Assembly (NCBI RefSeq): GCF_000321045.1
Contig: NZ_HE578948.1
Coordinates: forward strand, 165,829-229,828
Length of the DNA: 64,000 bases
Origin: Phytobacter massiliensis JC163
GTDB lineage: Bacteria > Pseudomonadota > Gammaproteobacteria > Enterobacterales > Enterobacteriaceae
Reading direction: 5' to 3'
Part shown: positions 36,144 through 47,537 of the stretch, one piece after another
Position numbering within the stretch: position 1 is the first letter of the stretch
Layout of the letters: each line of letters begins with the position of its first letter
Notes under the pieces: generated by a model
Seen by the model: only the letters and a program-made list of their open reading frames with translations
Database searches by the model: none
Told to the model about the DNA's origin: nothing
Translations under genes and position numbers: made by a program

Positions 36144-37277
36144 TTATTGGTAGCTCACGGTATAGATTAAATTGCCGTCTGCTCTCCCCGGCGAGACCTT
36201 TTCTTCAGTCTGTATATAACGGGCATAAAGGGGAATGATAATTTGAGTTGTACCGTTATTGGGTAACAGGCCCACTATTCTCGCGTTCAAATTAATGATT
36301 CCGCTTTCTTTTGTTGTGCTTGATAGCTGGATGCCAACGCCTTTCGCTTTAATCGGCGAATCGTTAAGCGCAATAATACCTTTTTTCGCATCGATAATAC
36401 CGTTGCCGGGCGTCAGGTTTAACTGCCAAAAATTTTGGCGCAGGGACCCGTTAGTGGTGCCTGTTGTGGGCGAGTAATTGCCTGCGCTGACGATAAGGTT
36501 ATCAACGCCGCTATTACCATAAAAGGTTTCCGGGCAGGTCAACGTAATCCCCGCGTTTTTCCACGACGTAGCGCTACCAATGCCGGTAAATTTCTTGATG
36601 GCATTTTCACCCATGTGGACAGTCACTACGCCGCTTGTCGTAGTGATGTTACACGTTGGCGTGGTGATGGTTACGCTGCCGCTAAAGTTGAATTCATAAA
36701 CGGCAACCATACTGCTGGCTTGCCCATATGAACGCCGGATTGTGGGTAAATCTGCGCCATTAATCGTGCCCGGTACTAAATCTTCCGATATTTTGATCAG
36801 ATCCAGGTTAGCGTCAAGCGATAACCCCTTAAAAGAACAGCCCGGCGTCTCTTTTGGAAAACAGCTTGATGCCGCCTTGTACACGGTATAGTTAATACTG
36901 TCTTGCGTGATTCTGACACCTACTCCGGGAATATTGGTTTGATACACGCTGTTGCTGTAATGAGAGGCGGGCCAGGGTAAGGCGGCATATTCATAGCCCT
37001 GTTGCAGCGGTCCGGGGCTTGAACATTTTATTGTCACGCCGGGGCTGACTCCACTCTGCGAGACAGAAATGGTTTGCCGAAAAATAATTTGTCCAACGGG
37101 TGTGCCGGGCGGAGCAGAAAGTTTATTCAAACCTGACAGAGGAATGGTGGATCTGATGGTTTGATCCTGCGGATAATTCGCTGTTGGGCTGAAATCACAT
37201 GAGGCACTGATCGTTTTAGCAAACAAGGATAACCCCAAAGCCAGAATAAAAGAGGCGATTCTTTTATTAAACATCAC
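36144..37277 (-). CDS. Two-domain fimbrial tip adhesin (FimH/MrkD type), orphan
   Basis: The 377-aa exported protein has a signal peptide (residues 1-26, mature start at CDFSPT) and an N-terminal region of about 180 residues with cysteines at 27 and in IKCSSPG, SSCFPKETPGCSF. A C-terminal pilin domain begins near ITTPTCNITTT and ends in the beta-strand YTVSYQ typical of chaperone-usher subunits. No pilin, chaperone or usher gene is next to it. AGGGAG lies before the ATG. The gene is clearly more AT-rich than its neighbours, a sign of transfer or of strong local selection. Receptor unknown. Confidence 0.8.
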   Translation of the reverse strand: MMFNKRIASFILALGLSLFAKTISASCDFSPTANYPQDQTIRSTIPLSGLNKLSAPPGTPVGQIIFRQTISVSQSGVSPGVTIKCSSPGPLQQGYEYAALPWPASHYSNSVYQTNIPGVGVRITQDSINYTVYKAASSCFPKETPGCSFKGLSLDANLDLIKISEDLVPGTINGADLPTIRRSYGQASSMVAVYEFNFSGSVTITTPTCNITTTSGVVTVHMGENAIKKFTGIGSATSWKNAGITLTCPETFYGNSGVDNLIVSAGNYSPTTGTTNGSLRQNFWQLNLTPGNGIIDAKKGIIALNDSPIKAKGVGIQLSSTTKESGIINLNARIVGLLPNNGTTQIIIPLYARYIQTEEKVSPGRADGNLIYTVSYQ

Positions 37278-37668
37278 TGACTCCCTAAGCTTCCATGCTA
37301 TTTCAATTACGCCTCATTCACCTTTATTAATCAGGGCTGATGAAGCGCTAGCTCTTCCAGGGATGGTAGGCCGATATTTTGGTTCGAAATAGAAATTATA
37401 TCGATTGAAAATGGCAAGTCACAGTGAGGCAACAATATATTATTTTGATATTTTATGCGACATTCTGGAAATTATTTATTACATATTATTGAGGTGTTCT
37501 GTCTTAAACTTCGCAAAAGAGGCGTTCGGAAAGAGAGAAATAATAAATCTCTCACTTAATATGCTGGCTAAATAATCAAATCAAGACCTTCCCGGAAAGA
37601 TGATGTCCTCTTATCCGGGAAAGATATATGCAGATTTCATTGGACGATGAAAACCGACAAAAAGCAGG
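37278..37668. other. AT-rich gap upstream of the adhesin gene
   Basis: The 391 bases between the adhesin and sgbE are unusually AT-rich up to about 37580 and probably hold the adhesin promoter; H-NS binding would be expected from composition. TCCCGGA/TCCGGGA arms (37590-37620) form a REP-like hairpin. A 15-codon open frame at 37628-37675 has no support as a gene. Confidence 0.5.
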
Positions 37669-38364
37669 CTACTGACCGTAATACGCCTTTGCCCCATGCT
37701 TGCGCAGGTAGTGCTTATCCAGCAGTTCAGGCTGCATAGCGGGCAGCTGCGGCGCAAGCTGGCGGGAGAACAGCCCCATAAAAGCGCACTCCTCCAGTAC
37801 TACCGCGTTGTGCACCGCGTCGGCGGCATTCTTCCCCCAGGCGAACGGGCCGTGTGAGCGAACCAGCACCGCCGGGATCTGCATGGGGTCGAGGCCACGC
37901 GCTTCAAAGGTATTAATAATGACTTCGCCCGTCTCGAATTCATACTCGCCGTTAATCTCCTCTGCCGTCATCAGGCGCGTGCAGGGGATTGCGCCGTAGA
38001 AATAATCCGCGTGGGTGGTGCCCCAGGCGGGCAGATCCAGCCCGGCCTGCGACCAGATGGTGGCGTGGCGGGAATGGGTGTGCACAATGCCGCCGATTTC
38101 GGCGAAGCGGCGATAGAGCGCCAGGTGCGTTGGCGTATCGGAAGAGGGCTTTTTATTGCCTTCAACGACCTTGCCTGTGGCAATCTCCACCACAACCATA
38201 TCCCCGGCGGTCATGACCTCATACTCGACGCCGGATGGTTTTATCACCATCAGGCGGCGGCTTTCATCCACCGCGCTGACGTTGCCCCAGGTAAAGGTGA
38301 CGAGCTGATGGGCAGGAAGGGCCAGGTTGGCCGCCAGCACCTCCGCTTTTAACTGTTCTAACAT
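37669..38364 (-). CDS. sgbE: L-ribulose-5-phosphate 4-epimerase
   Basis: The 231-aa class II aldolase-fold enzyme (AraD/UlaF/SgbE) uses zinc held by histidines in [13 protein letters not shown] and the later VLVRSHGPF. It converts L-ribulose-5-phosphate to D-xylulose-5-phosphate, the last step of the yia pathway. It overlaps sgbU by 7 bases and is the last gene of the operon. Confidence 0.92.
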   Translation of the reverse strand: MLEQLKAEVLAANLALPAHQLVTFTWGNVSAVDESRRLMVIKPSGVEYEVMTAGDMVVVEIATGKVVEGNKKPSSDTPTHLALYRRFAEIGGIVHTHSRHATIWSQAGLDLPAWGTTHADYFYGAIPCTRLMTAEEINGEYEFETGEVIINTFEARGLDPMQIPAVLVRSHGPFAWGKNAADAVHNAVVLEECAFMGLFSRQLAPQLPAMQPELLDKHYLRKHGAKAYYGQ

Positions 38365-39218
38365 ACGAATCCTCCTTCCTGCATCCGGGCTTCAATCCAG
38401 CGGCGGGCCTGAATAATCTCCAGCACCGGCTCTTTGGCTTTTTCAGTCCACATCTCAATTAAAAACGCGCCGCGATAGTTCAGGCTCTGCAACGTGCTAA
38501 AGACATTAACGAAATCCACGCATCCTTCGCCAAACGGTACGTCGCGGAACTGACCGGGGCTGGTTTCAGTAACGGGCTGGGTATCTTTCAGATGGATAGC
38601 GGCAATACGGTCAATACCCAGCGCCAGTTCGGCGGGCACGTCATTGCCCCAGGCGCTCAGGTTGCCCACGTCCGGGTAGACGGTGAACCACGGTGAGGCG
38701 AGCATCTCATCCCACTTTTTCCATTTGCTGATGGAGTTCATAAAGGCGGTATCCATGATTTCTACCGCCAGCATGACCTGGGCGCCTGCCGCCTGCTCAA
38801 CGGCCCAGGCAAGCCCTTCGGCAAAGCGTTGCTGCGTGCCTGCGTCATGTTCTTCGTAATAGACGTCGTAACCCGCAAGCTGAATGGTGCGAATACCCAG
38901 ATCCCGCGCCAGCTTGATCGCTTTGGTCATAATGTCGCGCGCCCGCTCGCGCACCGTCTCATCGCGGCTGCCGAAGGGAAAACGGCGATGCGCGGATAAG
39001 CACATTGACGGTATCGACACGTTGGTTTCCAGCATCGCTTCGACTAACGAGGCGCGTTGGGCGGTAGTCCATTCGAGCCGCGATAAACGCTCGTCGGTTT
39101 CATCGACGGACATTTCGACGAAGTCGAAACCGCAGCTTTTAGCCAGAACCAGACGCTCCGGCCAGGATAAGTCTTTCGGTAACGCTTTTTCATAAATTCC
39201 TAAAGGGTGGCTGCGCAT
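38358..39218 (-). CDS. sgbU: L-xylulose-5-phosphate 3-epimerase
   Basis: The 286-aa TIM-barrel protein of the xylose-isomerase-like family (UlaE/SgbU) converts L-xylulose-5-phosphate to L-ribulose-5-phosphate. Metal ligands are expected in VEIMDTAF (glutamate, about residue 154), YPDVGNL (aspartate) and the FLIEMW glutamate near residue 250. It lies 2 bases after sgbH and overlaps sgbE. Confidence 0.92.
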   Translation of the reverse strand: MRSHPLGIYEKALPKDLSWPERLVLAKSCGFDFVEMSVDETDERLSRLEWTTAQRASLVEAMLETNVSIPSMCLSAHRRFPFGSRDETVRERARDIMTKAIKLARDLGIRTIQLAGYDVYYEEHDAGTQQRFAEGLAWAVEQAAGAQVMLAVEIMDTAFMNSISKWKKWDEMLASPWFTVYPDVGNLSAWGNDVPAELALGIDRIAAIHLKDTQPVTETSPGQFRDVPFGEGCVDFVNVFSTLQSLNYRGAFLIEMWTEKAKEPVLEIIQARRWIEARMQEGGFVC

Positions 39219-39220
39219 GA

Positions 39221-39874
39221 TCAGGATCCCCAGATGTCGCGGATTTGCGCCAGAAATGCCCCGGCGGTTTGCTGTGGATCCTTCGCGCCGGATAAAGCGC
39301 GCCCGGCGATAAAAGCTTTCACATTGACTGCTTTAAACAGCGGCAGGTCGGCGGGGGTCAGACCGCCCGTCACGGAGAGCTCCAGGCCAATATCCGACAG
39401 CGCTTTCATGCGTGCCAGATCCTCCTCCCCCCACTGCTGACCGCTCGCCTGCGCGTCGCGCCCACGGTGGTAAATGGCCTGCCTGACGCCGGTACGGTAC
39501 CAGTCACGGGCGTCCTCGAATGTCCAGTTGCCGAAAAGCTCTATCTGAATTTCACCGCCGCGCGCCTGGGCGGCCGCGTGGCCTTTTTCAATGGTCGCCA
39601 GCGGCGCGGCGCAGATAATGGTCATCCAGTTCGCGCCCGCATCCAGCGCCTGTTGCGCCAGCGTTTCGCCCGCATCGGCAACCTTCCAGTCGGCGACAAT
39701 CAGTTTATCCGGGCATTGCGCACGCAGCGCTTTTACCGCGTTCAGCCCTTCGCTCAGGCAGAGAATAGTGCCTGCTTCCACGATATCCACATGGTCCCGC
39801 AGCAATGCGACATCGCGCTGGGCTGCGGCAAGACTTGTGTGATCGAGCGCCAGTTGCAATAGTGGTCGGCTCAT
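39221..39874 (-). CDS. sgbH: 3-keto-L-gulonate-6-phosphate decarboxylase
   Basis: The 217-aa enzyme of the orotidine-monophosphate-decarboxylase superfamily (UlaD/SgbH) turns 3-keto-L-gulonate-6-phosphate into L-xylulose-5-phosphate and CO2. It has the LALDH aspartate (residue 10), VEAGT, the IVADWKVADAG metal/catalytic stretch (about residues 58-68) and TGGLTPADLP. Its start overlaps the lyxK end by 4 bases. Confidence 0.93.
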   Translation of the reverse strand: MSRPLLQLALDHTSLAAAQRDVALLRDHVDIVEAGTILCLSEGLNAVKALRAQCPDKLIVADWKVADAGETLAQQALDAGANWMTIICAAPLATIEKGHAAAQARGGEIQIELFGNWTFEDARDWYRTGVRQAIYHRGRDAQASGQQWGEEDLARMKALSDIGLELSVTGGLTPADLPLFKAVNVKAFIAGRALSGAKDPQQTAGAFLAQIRDIWGS

Positions 39875-41367
39875 AAAGCGTCCTCCTTGATACGGGCGTG
39901 AAAGCCCTGAAGTGCGGTGATTAACATCTGATAACGGTGATATTTGCGCTGATAAGCCGCATGGGCGCGGGCGTCCGGCGCGAGCGTGTCTATTTCATAA
40001 TTGAGAGTCTGCTGGGCATCGCGGAAATCGGCATATTCTCCCGTGCCCACTAACGCGGCGATGGCAGCGCCGAAGCAGCCGGTCTCCTCGACCTGGGGGA
40101 GCTCAACGGGCAGGCCGCTGACGTCGGCAAGCATCTGCATCCATACCTGCGAGTGGGCCGGGCCGCCGGTAACGCGCAGGGCGCGGACATCGGTAAAGCG
40201 TTCACGCATACGGTTGAGATGGGTCATATGGCTGAACACCACCCCTTCATAAACCGCCTGCAGCAGATGAGCGCGGGTGTGCAGCGCCTGCATGCCGTAA
40301 AAACCGCTGGTCATCTCAAGCCCGGCATTGCTGCCATAAAGAAACGGCAGAAAAAACACGTCGCTTGCGGCCTTCGGCAGGCTGGCGACAAGGCGGTTGA
40401 TTTCACTAAAACCGATCTCGCCCCACTGGGCAGTTAGCCACTCAAGGTTACCGGAGGAGGTGGGGCTGGCCTCGTGCACGATATACTGCCCGGGATTAAC
40501 ATAGCGGCCATAAACATAGGGGTGCGCTTCGTTTTCGCGCAGGCTGTCGGCGATGCCGCTGGTTACCGCCCATGTCCCCATCACGGCGTTCAGGGTGTGT
40601 TCGTCGTTCAGGCCCGCGCAGATCGCGGTGGAAACCACATCAAACAGACCGCCCACAACGGGCGTTCCCGCTGTGAGACCGGTAATGGCGGCTGCCTGAG
40701 AGGTGATTTCACCGCTGATTTGGGATGAACCCACAATGGGCGGCAGCGCGGGGTCGATTTCGCTAATGCCAGACCATTGTGTCAGGCGAGGGTCGTACTG
40801 CCCGGTGGTCATACAATAAAGATTGGACTCGGAAATATTGCTCTCTTCGCACCCCTTCACTCCCGTTAAGCACCAGCGCAGATAATCATGGCCCATCATG
40901 ACGCAGCCGATTTGCGCATAACGCTGCGGCGCGTTCTCTTTGACCCAGCGCAGCAGTGAAAGCGGGTGGCCGGTCCACAAGGTCTGGCGGGTGAAAGGAT
41001 AGAGTTTTTGGGGAAGGCCTTCCCGCTGCCAGCGCTGTACGATGGCCATCGCGCGACGGTCCGAGGAGAGGATAGCGTTACCCAGCGGACGGTCATTTTT
41101 GTCCAGCAGAAACAGCCCTTTTCCCTGAGCCGAGATGCCCACGCCTTTGACCTGCCTGCCGTCAATGCCGCTGCGGCGAAGCAGCGCGGCAATGGTCTCC
41201 GCGCAGGCTCGCCACAGCGCCGTCATATCGCGCTCGGCATAGCCCGGTAACGGGCTGATTGTCTGTAACGCCTGGCGCTCAATGGCAACTTCGCGACCCT
41301 GGCTGTTATACAGTCCGGCTTTGAGATACGTGCCGCCGCAGTCGATACCCAGCCAGAAATCGTTCAT
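39871..41367 (-). CDS. lyxK: L-xylulose kinase (3-keto-L-gulonate kinase), FGGY family
   Basis: The 498-aa protein equals E. coli LyxK in length. The FGGY kinase fold shows the N-terminal LGIDCGGTYLKAGLY phosphate motif, the central GTWAVTSG stretch and the C-terminal RVTGGPAHSQVWMQMLAD. It phosphorylates L-xylulose or 3-keto-L-gulonate with ATP. The start MNDFWLGIDCGG is taken because the longer frame runs back into yiaO. Confidence 0.93.
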   Translation of the reverse strand: MNDFWLGIDCGGTYLKAGLYNSQGREVAIERQALQTISPLPGYAERDMTALWRACAETIAALLRRSGIDGRQVKGVGISAQGKGLFLLDKNDRPLGNAILSSDRRAMAIVQRWQREGLPQKLYPFTRQTLWTGHPLSLLRWVKENAPQRYAQIGCVMMGHDYLRWCLTGVKGCEESNISESNLYCMTTGQYDPRLTQWSGISEIDPALPPIVGSSQISGEITSQAAAITGLTAGTPVVGGLFDVVSTAICAGLNDEHTLNAVMGTWAVTSGIADSLRENEAHPYVYGRYVNPGQYIVHEASPTSSGNLEWLTAQWGEIGFSEINRLVASLPKAASDVFFLPFLYGSNAGLEMTSGFYGMQALHTRAHLLQAVYEGVVFSHMTHLNRMRERFTDVRALRVTGGPAHSQVWMQMLADVSGLPVELPQVEETGCFGAAIAALVGTGEYADFRDAQQTLNYEIDTLAPDARAHAAYQRKYHRYQMLITALQGFHARIKEDAL

Positions 41368-41383
41368 TTCGGCCTCCGTCCGG

Positions 41384-42370
41384 TTAGTGTGTTTCATCGA
41401 TGGCGGTAAGCAGTCGGGCGCTTTCCGGATTATCTTTGAGGTACATATCACGCACCTGGTCGCCTAAGGCGTTTCTGAATGCTTCGCGGTCAGGATCGGT
41501 AATGATTTCAACGCCATCTGCCTGCATACCAGCCAGAATTTTTTGCTGATCTTCCGCAACTAACTGACGCTGATAGTTGCCCGCTTCTTTTGCCGCGCTC
41601 ACCAGCGTTTGTTGAAGCTCTGGCGTTAAGGCGTCGAATTTCTTCTTGTTCATCACCAGAATTAACGGCGAGTAGGCATGGTGAGTCAGGGTCAGGTACT
41701 TCTGCACTTCATAGAATTTTGCCGACCACACAACGTTGATAGGATGTTCCTGGGCATCGATCGTCCGCGTTTCCAGCGCCGTATACACTTCCGCGAACGG
41801 CATAGGAATCGGGTTAGCGCCGAATATCTTGAAAGCGGCAATATTCATTGCGCTGTTATTAGTACGGATTTTTAACCCTTTCAGGTCTGCCGGGGTTTTG
41901 ATTGGCCCTTTGGAGTTAGTGACATCGCGCCAGCCATTTTCCCAGTAGGCCAGCCCTTTTAAGCCCAGCGGTTCCAGCGCTTTTAACAGTTCATCCCCCA
42001 CTTTACCGTCCAGCACCTTATGGGCATGGGCGGTATCACGAAACAGGAAAGGGATATCCAGCAGGTTAATCACTGGCGCAAGCCCAGTGAAATTATTGGA
42101 GCCGGACATTTCCATATCAATGGTTCCGCCGCGAACGCCGCTGATCATCGCCTGCGCGTTGCCAAGCGTGCTGTCTGGGAACAGTTTGAGGGTAATTTCC
42201 CCCTGCGTTTTTTCTTTCAGAATTTCGTTAAACTTCTTCGCTGCAATATGTTGCGAGTCAGTCTGCGACGTCTCGTAACCAAAGCGAAAGGTATTGCCGG
42301 CTTGCGCACACGTTGCCGTTGCCGCTAACCCGAGGAATAATAATGCACGAGCTACAGAGCGTAATTTCAT
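41384..42370 (-). CDS. yiaO: TRAP transporter substrate-binding protein
   Basis: The 328-aa periplasmic DctP-family protein has a signal peptide (residues 1-24, RALLFLGLAATATCAQA). It is the solute receptor of the YiaMNO TRAP system that imports 2,3-diketo-L-gulonate in E. coli. The conserved arginine of TRAP receptors that binds the carboxylate is expected in the GLKIRTNNSA segment (about residue 170). Tandem with yiaN. Confidence 0.93.
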   Translation of the reverse strand: MKLRSVARALLFLGLAATATCAQAGNTFRFGYETSQTDSQHIAAKKFNEILKEKTQGEITLKLFPDSTLGNAQAMISGVRGGTIDMEMSGSNNFTGLAPVINLLDIPFLFRDTAHAHKVLDGKVGDELLKALEPLGLKGLAYWENGWRDVTNSKGPIKTPADLKGLKIRTNNSAMNIAAFKIFGANPIPMPFAEVYTALETRTIDAQEHPINVVWSAKFYEVQKYLTLTHHAYSPLILVMNKKKFDALTPELQQTLVSAAKEAGNYQRQLVAEDQQKILAGMQADGVEIITDPDREAFRNALGDQVRDMYLKDNPESARLLTAIDETH

Positions 42371-42382
42371 ATTGATGTCCTT

Positions 42383-43660
42383 TTAGCTAATCCATTTTAA
42401 AGGGGTAATAATTATTGTGGGGAAAAATATAAAAAGAATAAGAAGCATATACAGCGTTAATATGTAGGGGGCAACGCCACGCACCGCATCGTCGAATTTC
42501 AGTCGGGCCACGCCGGATATGACGTTGAGGACGTTACCTACCGGTGGGGTAATAAGTCCAATTGAGCAGTTAATAATAAACATCACGCCGAAATAGATGG
42601 GATCGATGCCTGCTTCTTTAACCAGCGGGAGTAATACCGGTGTCAGGATGAGTACCGTTGGCGTTAAGTCCATCACCATGCCCACGAGCATAATCGCCAG
42701 CATAATGACCACGAAGAGCAGACGAGGCGAGTCCACCAGCGGCGCCAGCAGCTCCGTGACCATTAAGGGGAGCTCGGCAATGGTGATAAGCCAGGCGGAA
42801 ACCTGCGCCGATGCGACCAGGAACATCACGACCGCCGTGGTTTTCGCCGAGGCGATCAAAACGGACACGAGCGCGCTCAGCGTCATTTCCCGGTAAATAA
42901 CCAATGCGACGAAAAGGGCATAAAATGCGGCGACTGCGCCCGCTTCGGTTGGCGTAAAAAGCCCGGAGCGAAAGCCGCCGACGATAATAACCGGCAGAAA
43001 TAACGCCCAAATCCCTGAGCTTAGAGAGTGCCATACCTCCTGTAGCGTCGCTTTGGGCTGTTTTGGCAGATCCAAACGGCTGGCCTGCCACCACCAGGTC
43101 AGCATTAACGCCGCGCCCATCATGATCCCCGGCGCGATACCCGCCATAAATAACTTGCTGATCGACAAGCCGCTGGAGACGCCAAAGATAATAAACGGAA
43201 TGGAGGGGGGGATGATTGGCGCAATGATTCCGCCAGAGGCAATCAGGCCTGCGGAACGATTGATAGGGTAGTTAGCGGTGCGCATCATGGGAATGAGCAA
43301 CGCCGCCACCGCTGCGGTATCCGCGACTGCCGAGCCGGAAAGGCTCGCCATAATCATAGCGGCTATCACCCCAACGTAGCCCAGCCCGCCAGGTTTATGG
43401 CCGACCAGTTTCATCGGCAAATCGACAATCCGCCGCGACAGCCCGCCAGCATTCATGATCTCGCCCGCCAGCACAAAGAAGGGAATAGCCAGTAATGAAA
43501 AGCTGTCCGCGCCGTTAATGAGCGTCTGCGCCATGATCTGCACATCGAACATATCGAGGTACAGCATTAAGGCAAAACCGCAGGTTAATAGCGACCATGC
43601 AATCGGCAGGCCTAAAGCAATACTGCCTAATAAACAGCCCAGGAATATAATAACAGCCAT
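42383..43660 (-). CDS. yiaN: TRAP transporter large permease
   Basis: The 425-aa inner-membrane DctM-family protein has about 11-12 helices. FFVLAGEIMNAGGLSRRIVDL and GSAVADTAAVAALLIPMM are typical of the sodium-coupled transport core. It works with YiaM and YiaO. It starts 2 bases after the yiaM stop. Confidence 0.93.
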   Translation of the reverse strand: MAVIIFLGCLLGSIALGLPIAWSLLTCGFALMLYLDMFDVQIMAQTLINGADSFSLLAIPFFVLAGEIMNAGGLSRRIVDLPMKLVGHKPGGLGYVGVIAAMIMASLSGSAVADTAAVAALLIPMMRTANYPINRSAGLIASGGIIAPIIPPSIPFIIFGVSSGLSISKLFMAGIAPGIMMGAALMLTWWWQASRLDLPKQPKATLQEVWHSLSSGIWALFLPVIIVGGFRSGLFTPTEAGAVAAFYALFVALVIYREMTLSALVSVLIASAKTTAVVMFLVASAQVSAWLITIAELPLMVTELLAPLVDSPRLLFVVIMLAIMLVGMVMDLTPTVLILTPVLLPLVKEAGIDPIYFGVMFIINCSIGLITPPVGNVLNVISGVARLKFDDAVRGVAPYILTLYMLLILFIFFPTIIITPLKWIS

Positions 43661-43662
43661 GA

Positions 43663-44142
43663 TCAGTCATCCTGTGATAAAGGGTGATTGTGCTTTTTAG
43701 ATTGCGCCGTGAATGTCGAAAAAAGTTTAATGATTTCCAGTATCCCGATGGTCAAACTCATGGGGAGGCTGGCGGCATAAAGCAAGCCGACGGGCAGCCC
43801 CAGAATAGGCGTGTGGTCATTCCAGTCCTGCACCACCTTGCCAATTCCACCGACAAAAAGCATGCCGCACAGGCCAATAACAATAAGGTGCGTAATAATG
43901 CCAACCCGCGCTCTATTTTTTGTACTTAGCTTCTCGACGAGAAAGGTCACCTGCACATGGGAATTTTCCATGTAGGCCAGAATAGCGCCAATGAATATTA
44001 ACCAGACGAATAAGAAGCGGGATAACTCATCTACGGATAAAATACTGGTCTGGAATCCATATCGCAGAATGATATTGATAAATACAATGCACGATAATAT
44101 GGAAAGTATTATGGCTGTTATTATTTCTAAAATCCGTTTCAT
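43663..44142 (-). CDS. yiaM: TRAP transporter small membrane subunit
   Basis: The 159-aa DctQ-family protein has four predicted helices and the [23 protein letters not shown] stretch, close to E. coli YiaM (157 aa). It forms the membrane complex with YiaN. It is separated from yiaL by a 147-base gap in which I see no clear promoter. Confidence 0.9.
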   Translation of the reverse strand: MKRILEIITAIILSILSCIVFINIILRYGFQTSILSVDELSRFLFVWLIFIGAILAYMENSHVQVTFLVEKLSTKNRARVGIITHLIVIGLCGMLFVGGIGKVVQDWNDHTPILGLPVGLLYAASLPMSLTIGILEIIKLFSTFTAQSKKHNHPLSQDD

Positions 44143-44289
44143 CGATATACCTTTTGAGGCCAGAGTTCGATGTTGATTTATCAGCGCCGTATGCTATCTG
44201 CCATAGCCAGCATTAGCATTTATTTCCAGCAATTTGATACCTGAAAACAGTAAATTCTCGAGGCCCGTCGCATTAAGCCTGGTACCGCG

Positions 44290-45767
<1,478 letters not shown>

Positions 45768-46090
45768 ACGCTTCTCCCTGTCTTGTCGTTTTACATAGTG
45801 AAATTACATTTCATTAAACTATGCCGGATTGTAAAAATGCGCCGACGATGCCGGTGCGATTGATGAAAATCGGGTTTTCCCTGGTGCTGTAAAAAGAGTA
45901 TTGTTCGTACTGCTAATTTCACTATGCGAAATCTGATTTCAAATATAACGATCGAATTTTAACAAATCAATTCCTGCACGCTTTTTTGAAATGCTTTAAA
46001 AACAGTGCATTACAAATTTTCTGTCCAGATCGTGAACTGAAACACACTTTGCGCTACCATCAGCCCGCCAGAAAAAGGAAAGGGGAAGTA
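45768..46090. promoter_or_regulatory. yiaK-yiaJ divergent control region with candidate YiaJ operators
   Basis: CATAGTGAAAT (45794-45804) and its exact inverse ATTTCACTATG (45916-45926) are 112 bases apart. Each is part of a local palindrome: GAAAT-N3-ATTTC at 45800-45812 and ATTTC-N7-GAAAT at 45916-45932. They are the best candidates for sites of the IclR-type regulator YiaJ. The rest of the 323-base gap is AT-rich without other clear signals. Confidence 0.55.
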
Positions 46091-46912
46091 ATGAATACCA
46101 AAGAGCATGACAATAGCCAGGATAAAGAGAGACCCGCAGGCAGCCAGAGCCTGTTTCGCGGTCTGATGCTGATTGAGATCCTGAGCAACTACCCTAACGG
46201 ATGCCCGCTTGCGCATCTGTCAGAGCTGTCAGGGCTGAATAAAAGTACTGTCCACCGTTTGCTCCAGGGGCTGCAATCGTGCGGCTATGTCACCCCTGCG
46301 CCAGCCGCCGGCAGCTACCGGCTGACCACTAAATTTATTGCGGTTGGGCAAAAGGCGCTGGCTTCGCTCAATATTATTCACGTCGCTGCGCCGCATCTGG
46401 AGGCGCTCAACCTCGCCACCGGCGAGACCGTTAACTTCTCCAGCCGCGAGGACGATCACGCTATCCTCATCTATAAGCTGGAACCGACCACCGGTATGCT
46501 GCGTACCCGCGCCTATATCGGCCAGCATATGCCGCTGTACTGCTCGGCGATGGGCAAAATTTATATGGCGTTCGGGCAGCAGGAATATGTCAAAACCTAC
46601 TGGGAAACCCATCAGCAGCAAATTCAGCAGCTTACGAGAAATACCATTACTGATCTGTCTGCGATGTATGACGAGCTGGCGCACATTCGTGATTCCGGTA
46701 TGGCGATGGACAGGGAAGAGAATGAACTGGGCGTCTCGTGTATTGCCGCGCCGGTGTTCGATATTCACCATCGCGTGCCTTATGCCGTCTCTATCTCCCT
46801 TTCCACCTCGCGCTTAGAGCAAATTGGCGAGGCGAATATCCTTGCGCCGCTGCGGGAGACGGCGAAGGCCATTTCCGGGGAGCTGGGCTTTACCCTGCGC
46901 GCCCAGGCATAA
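46091..46912 (+). CDS. yiaJ: IclR-type repressor of the yiaK-sgbE operon
   Basis: The 273-aa protein has a winged helix at about residues 20-80 (GCPLAHLSELSGLNKSTVHRLLQGL) and an IclR effector domain with YCSAMGKIYMAF and LGVSCIAAPVF. E. coli YiaJ represses the yia operon. The start at 46091 has AGGGGAAG upstream; the open frame continues 105 bases further without a ribosome site. Divergent from yiaK. Confidence 0.92.
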   Translation: MNTKEHDNSQDKERPAGSQSLFRGLMLIEILSNYPNGCPLAHLSELSGLNKSTVHRLLQGLQSCGYVTPAPAAGSYRLTTKFIAVGQKALASLNIIHVAAPHLEALNLATGETVNFSSREDDHAILIYKLEPTTGMLRTRAYIGQHMPLYCSAMGKIYMAFGQQEYVKTYWETHQQQIQQLTRNTITDLSAMYDELAHIRDSGMAMDREENELGVSCIAAPVFDIHHRVPYAVSISLSTSRLEQIGEANILAPLRETAKAISGELGFTLRAQA

Positions 46913-47023
46913 CGCCAGAAGTGTTCAGGCACATGACAAAACCGGTCACTTTCCCTACCGGGATCAAAGCGTTGATGGCGTAAACTCTGGCACTCTGCGT
47001 TTTTACTGTCAGGGAGAGGGAAA

Positions 47024-47521
47024 ATGGACCGTTTTATCATTGCGGATTCGACGAAGTGCATCGGTTGCCGCACCTGTGAAGTGGCCTGCGTCGTGTCACA
47101 TCAGGAGAACCAGGACTGCGCGGCGCTGACTCCCTCGGCGTTTACGGCGCGCATTCGCGTGGTCAAGACCGGGACTTTTTCCACGGCGGTCACCTGTCAC
47201 CATTGTGAAGACGCGCCCTGTGCGAACGTCTGCCCCGTGGGGGCGATAAGCCGGGTGAATGGCGCGGTGTATGTTGAGCAGGCGCTGTGCATCGGCTGTA
47301 AAAGCTGCATGCTGGCCTGCCCCTTTGGCGCAATGCAGGTCACGGTAACCCATGCGAAGGCACAGGCGTTGAAGTGCGATCTGTGCCAGCACCGCGAAAA
47401 CGGCCCGGCCTGCGTGGAAGCCTGCCCGACGCAGGCGTTAAGCTGCGTTGACCCGGAGCGCCTGCGCTTGCACCGTCTAAGCCAGCCATTTAACGACTCC
47501 ACCTTTGAGCGGCCCCTGTAA
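47024..47521 (+). CDS. ysaA: 4Fe-4S ferredoxin-like protein YsaA (HydN-like)
   Basis: The 165-aa protein carries four cysteine clusters for [4Fe-4S] centres: CIGCRTCEVAC (residues 12-22), CHHCEDAPCANVCP, CIGCKSCMLACP and CDLCQHRENGPACVEACP. It is of the HydN/HycB electron-transfer type and close to E. coli YsaA. Its redox partner is unknown. GGGAGAGGG precedes the ATG. It lies between yiaJ and avtA as in E. coli. Confidence 0.88.
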   Translation: MDRFIIADSTKCIGCRTCEVACVVSHQENQDCAALTPSAFTARIRVVKTGTFSTAVTCHHCEDAPCANVCPVGAISRVNGAVYVEQALCIGCKSCMLACPFGAMQVTVTHAKAQALKCDLCQHRENGPACVEACPTQALSCVDPERLRLHRLSQPFNDSTFERPL

Positions 47522-47537
47522 AAAGGGCCGTCAGTGA

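Noticed and set aside
37628-37675. 15-codon frame [15 protein letters not shown] just after sgbE
   Set aside because: No ribosome site, overlaps the sgbE stop on the other strand and matches no leader or small-protein pattern.
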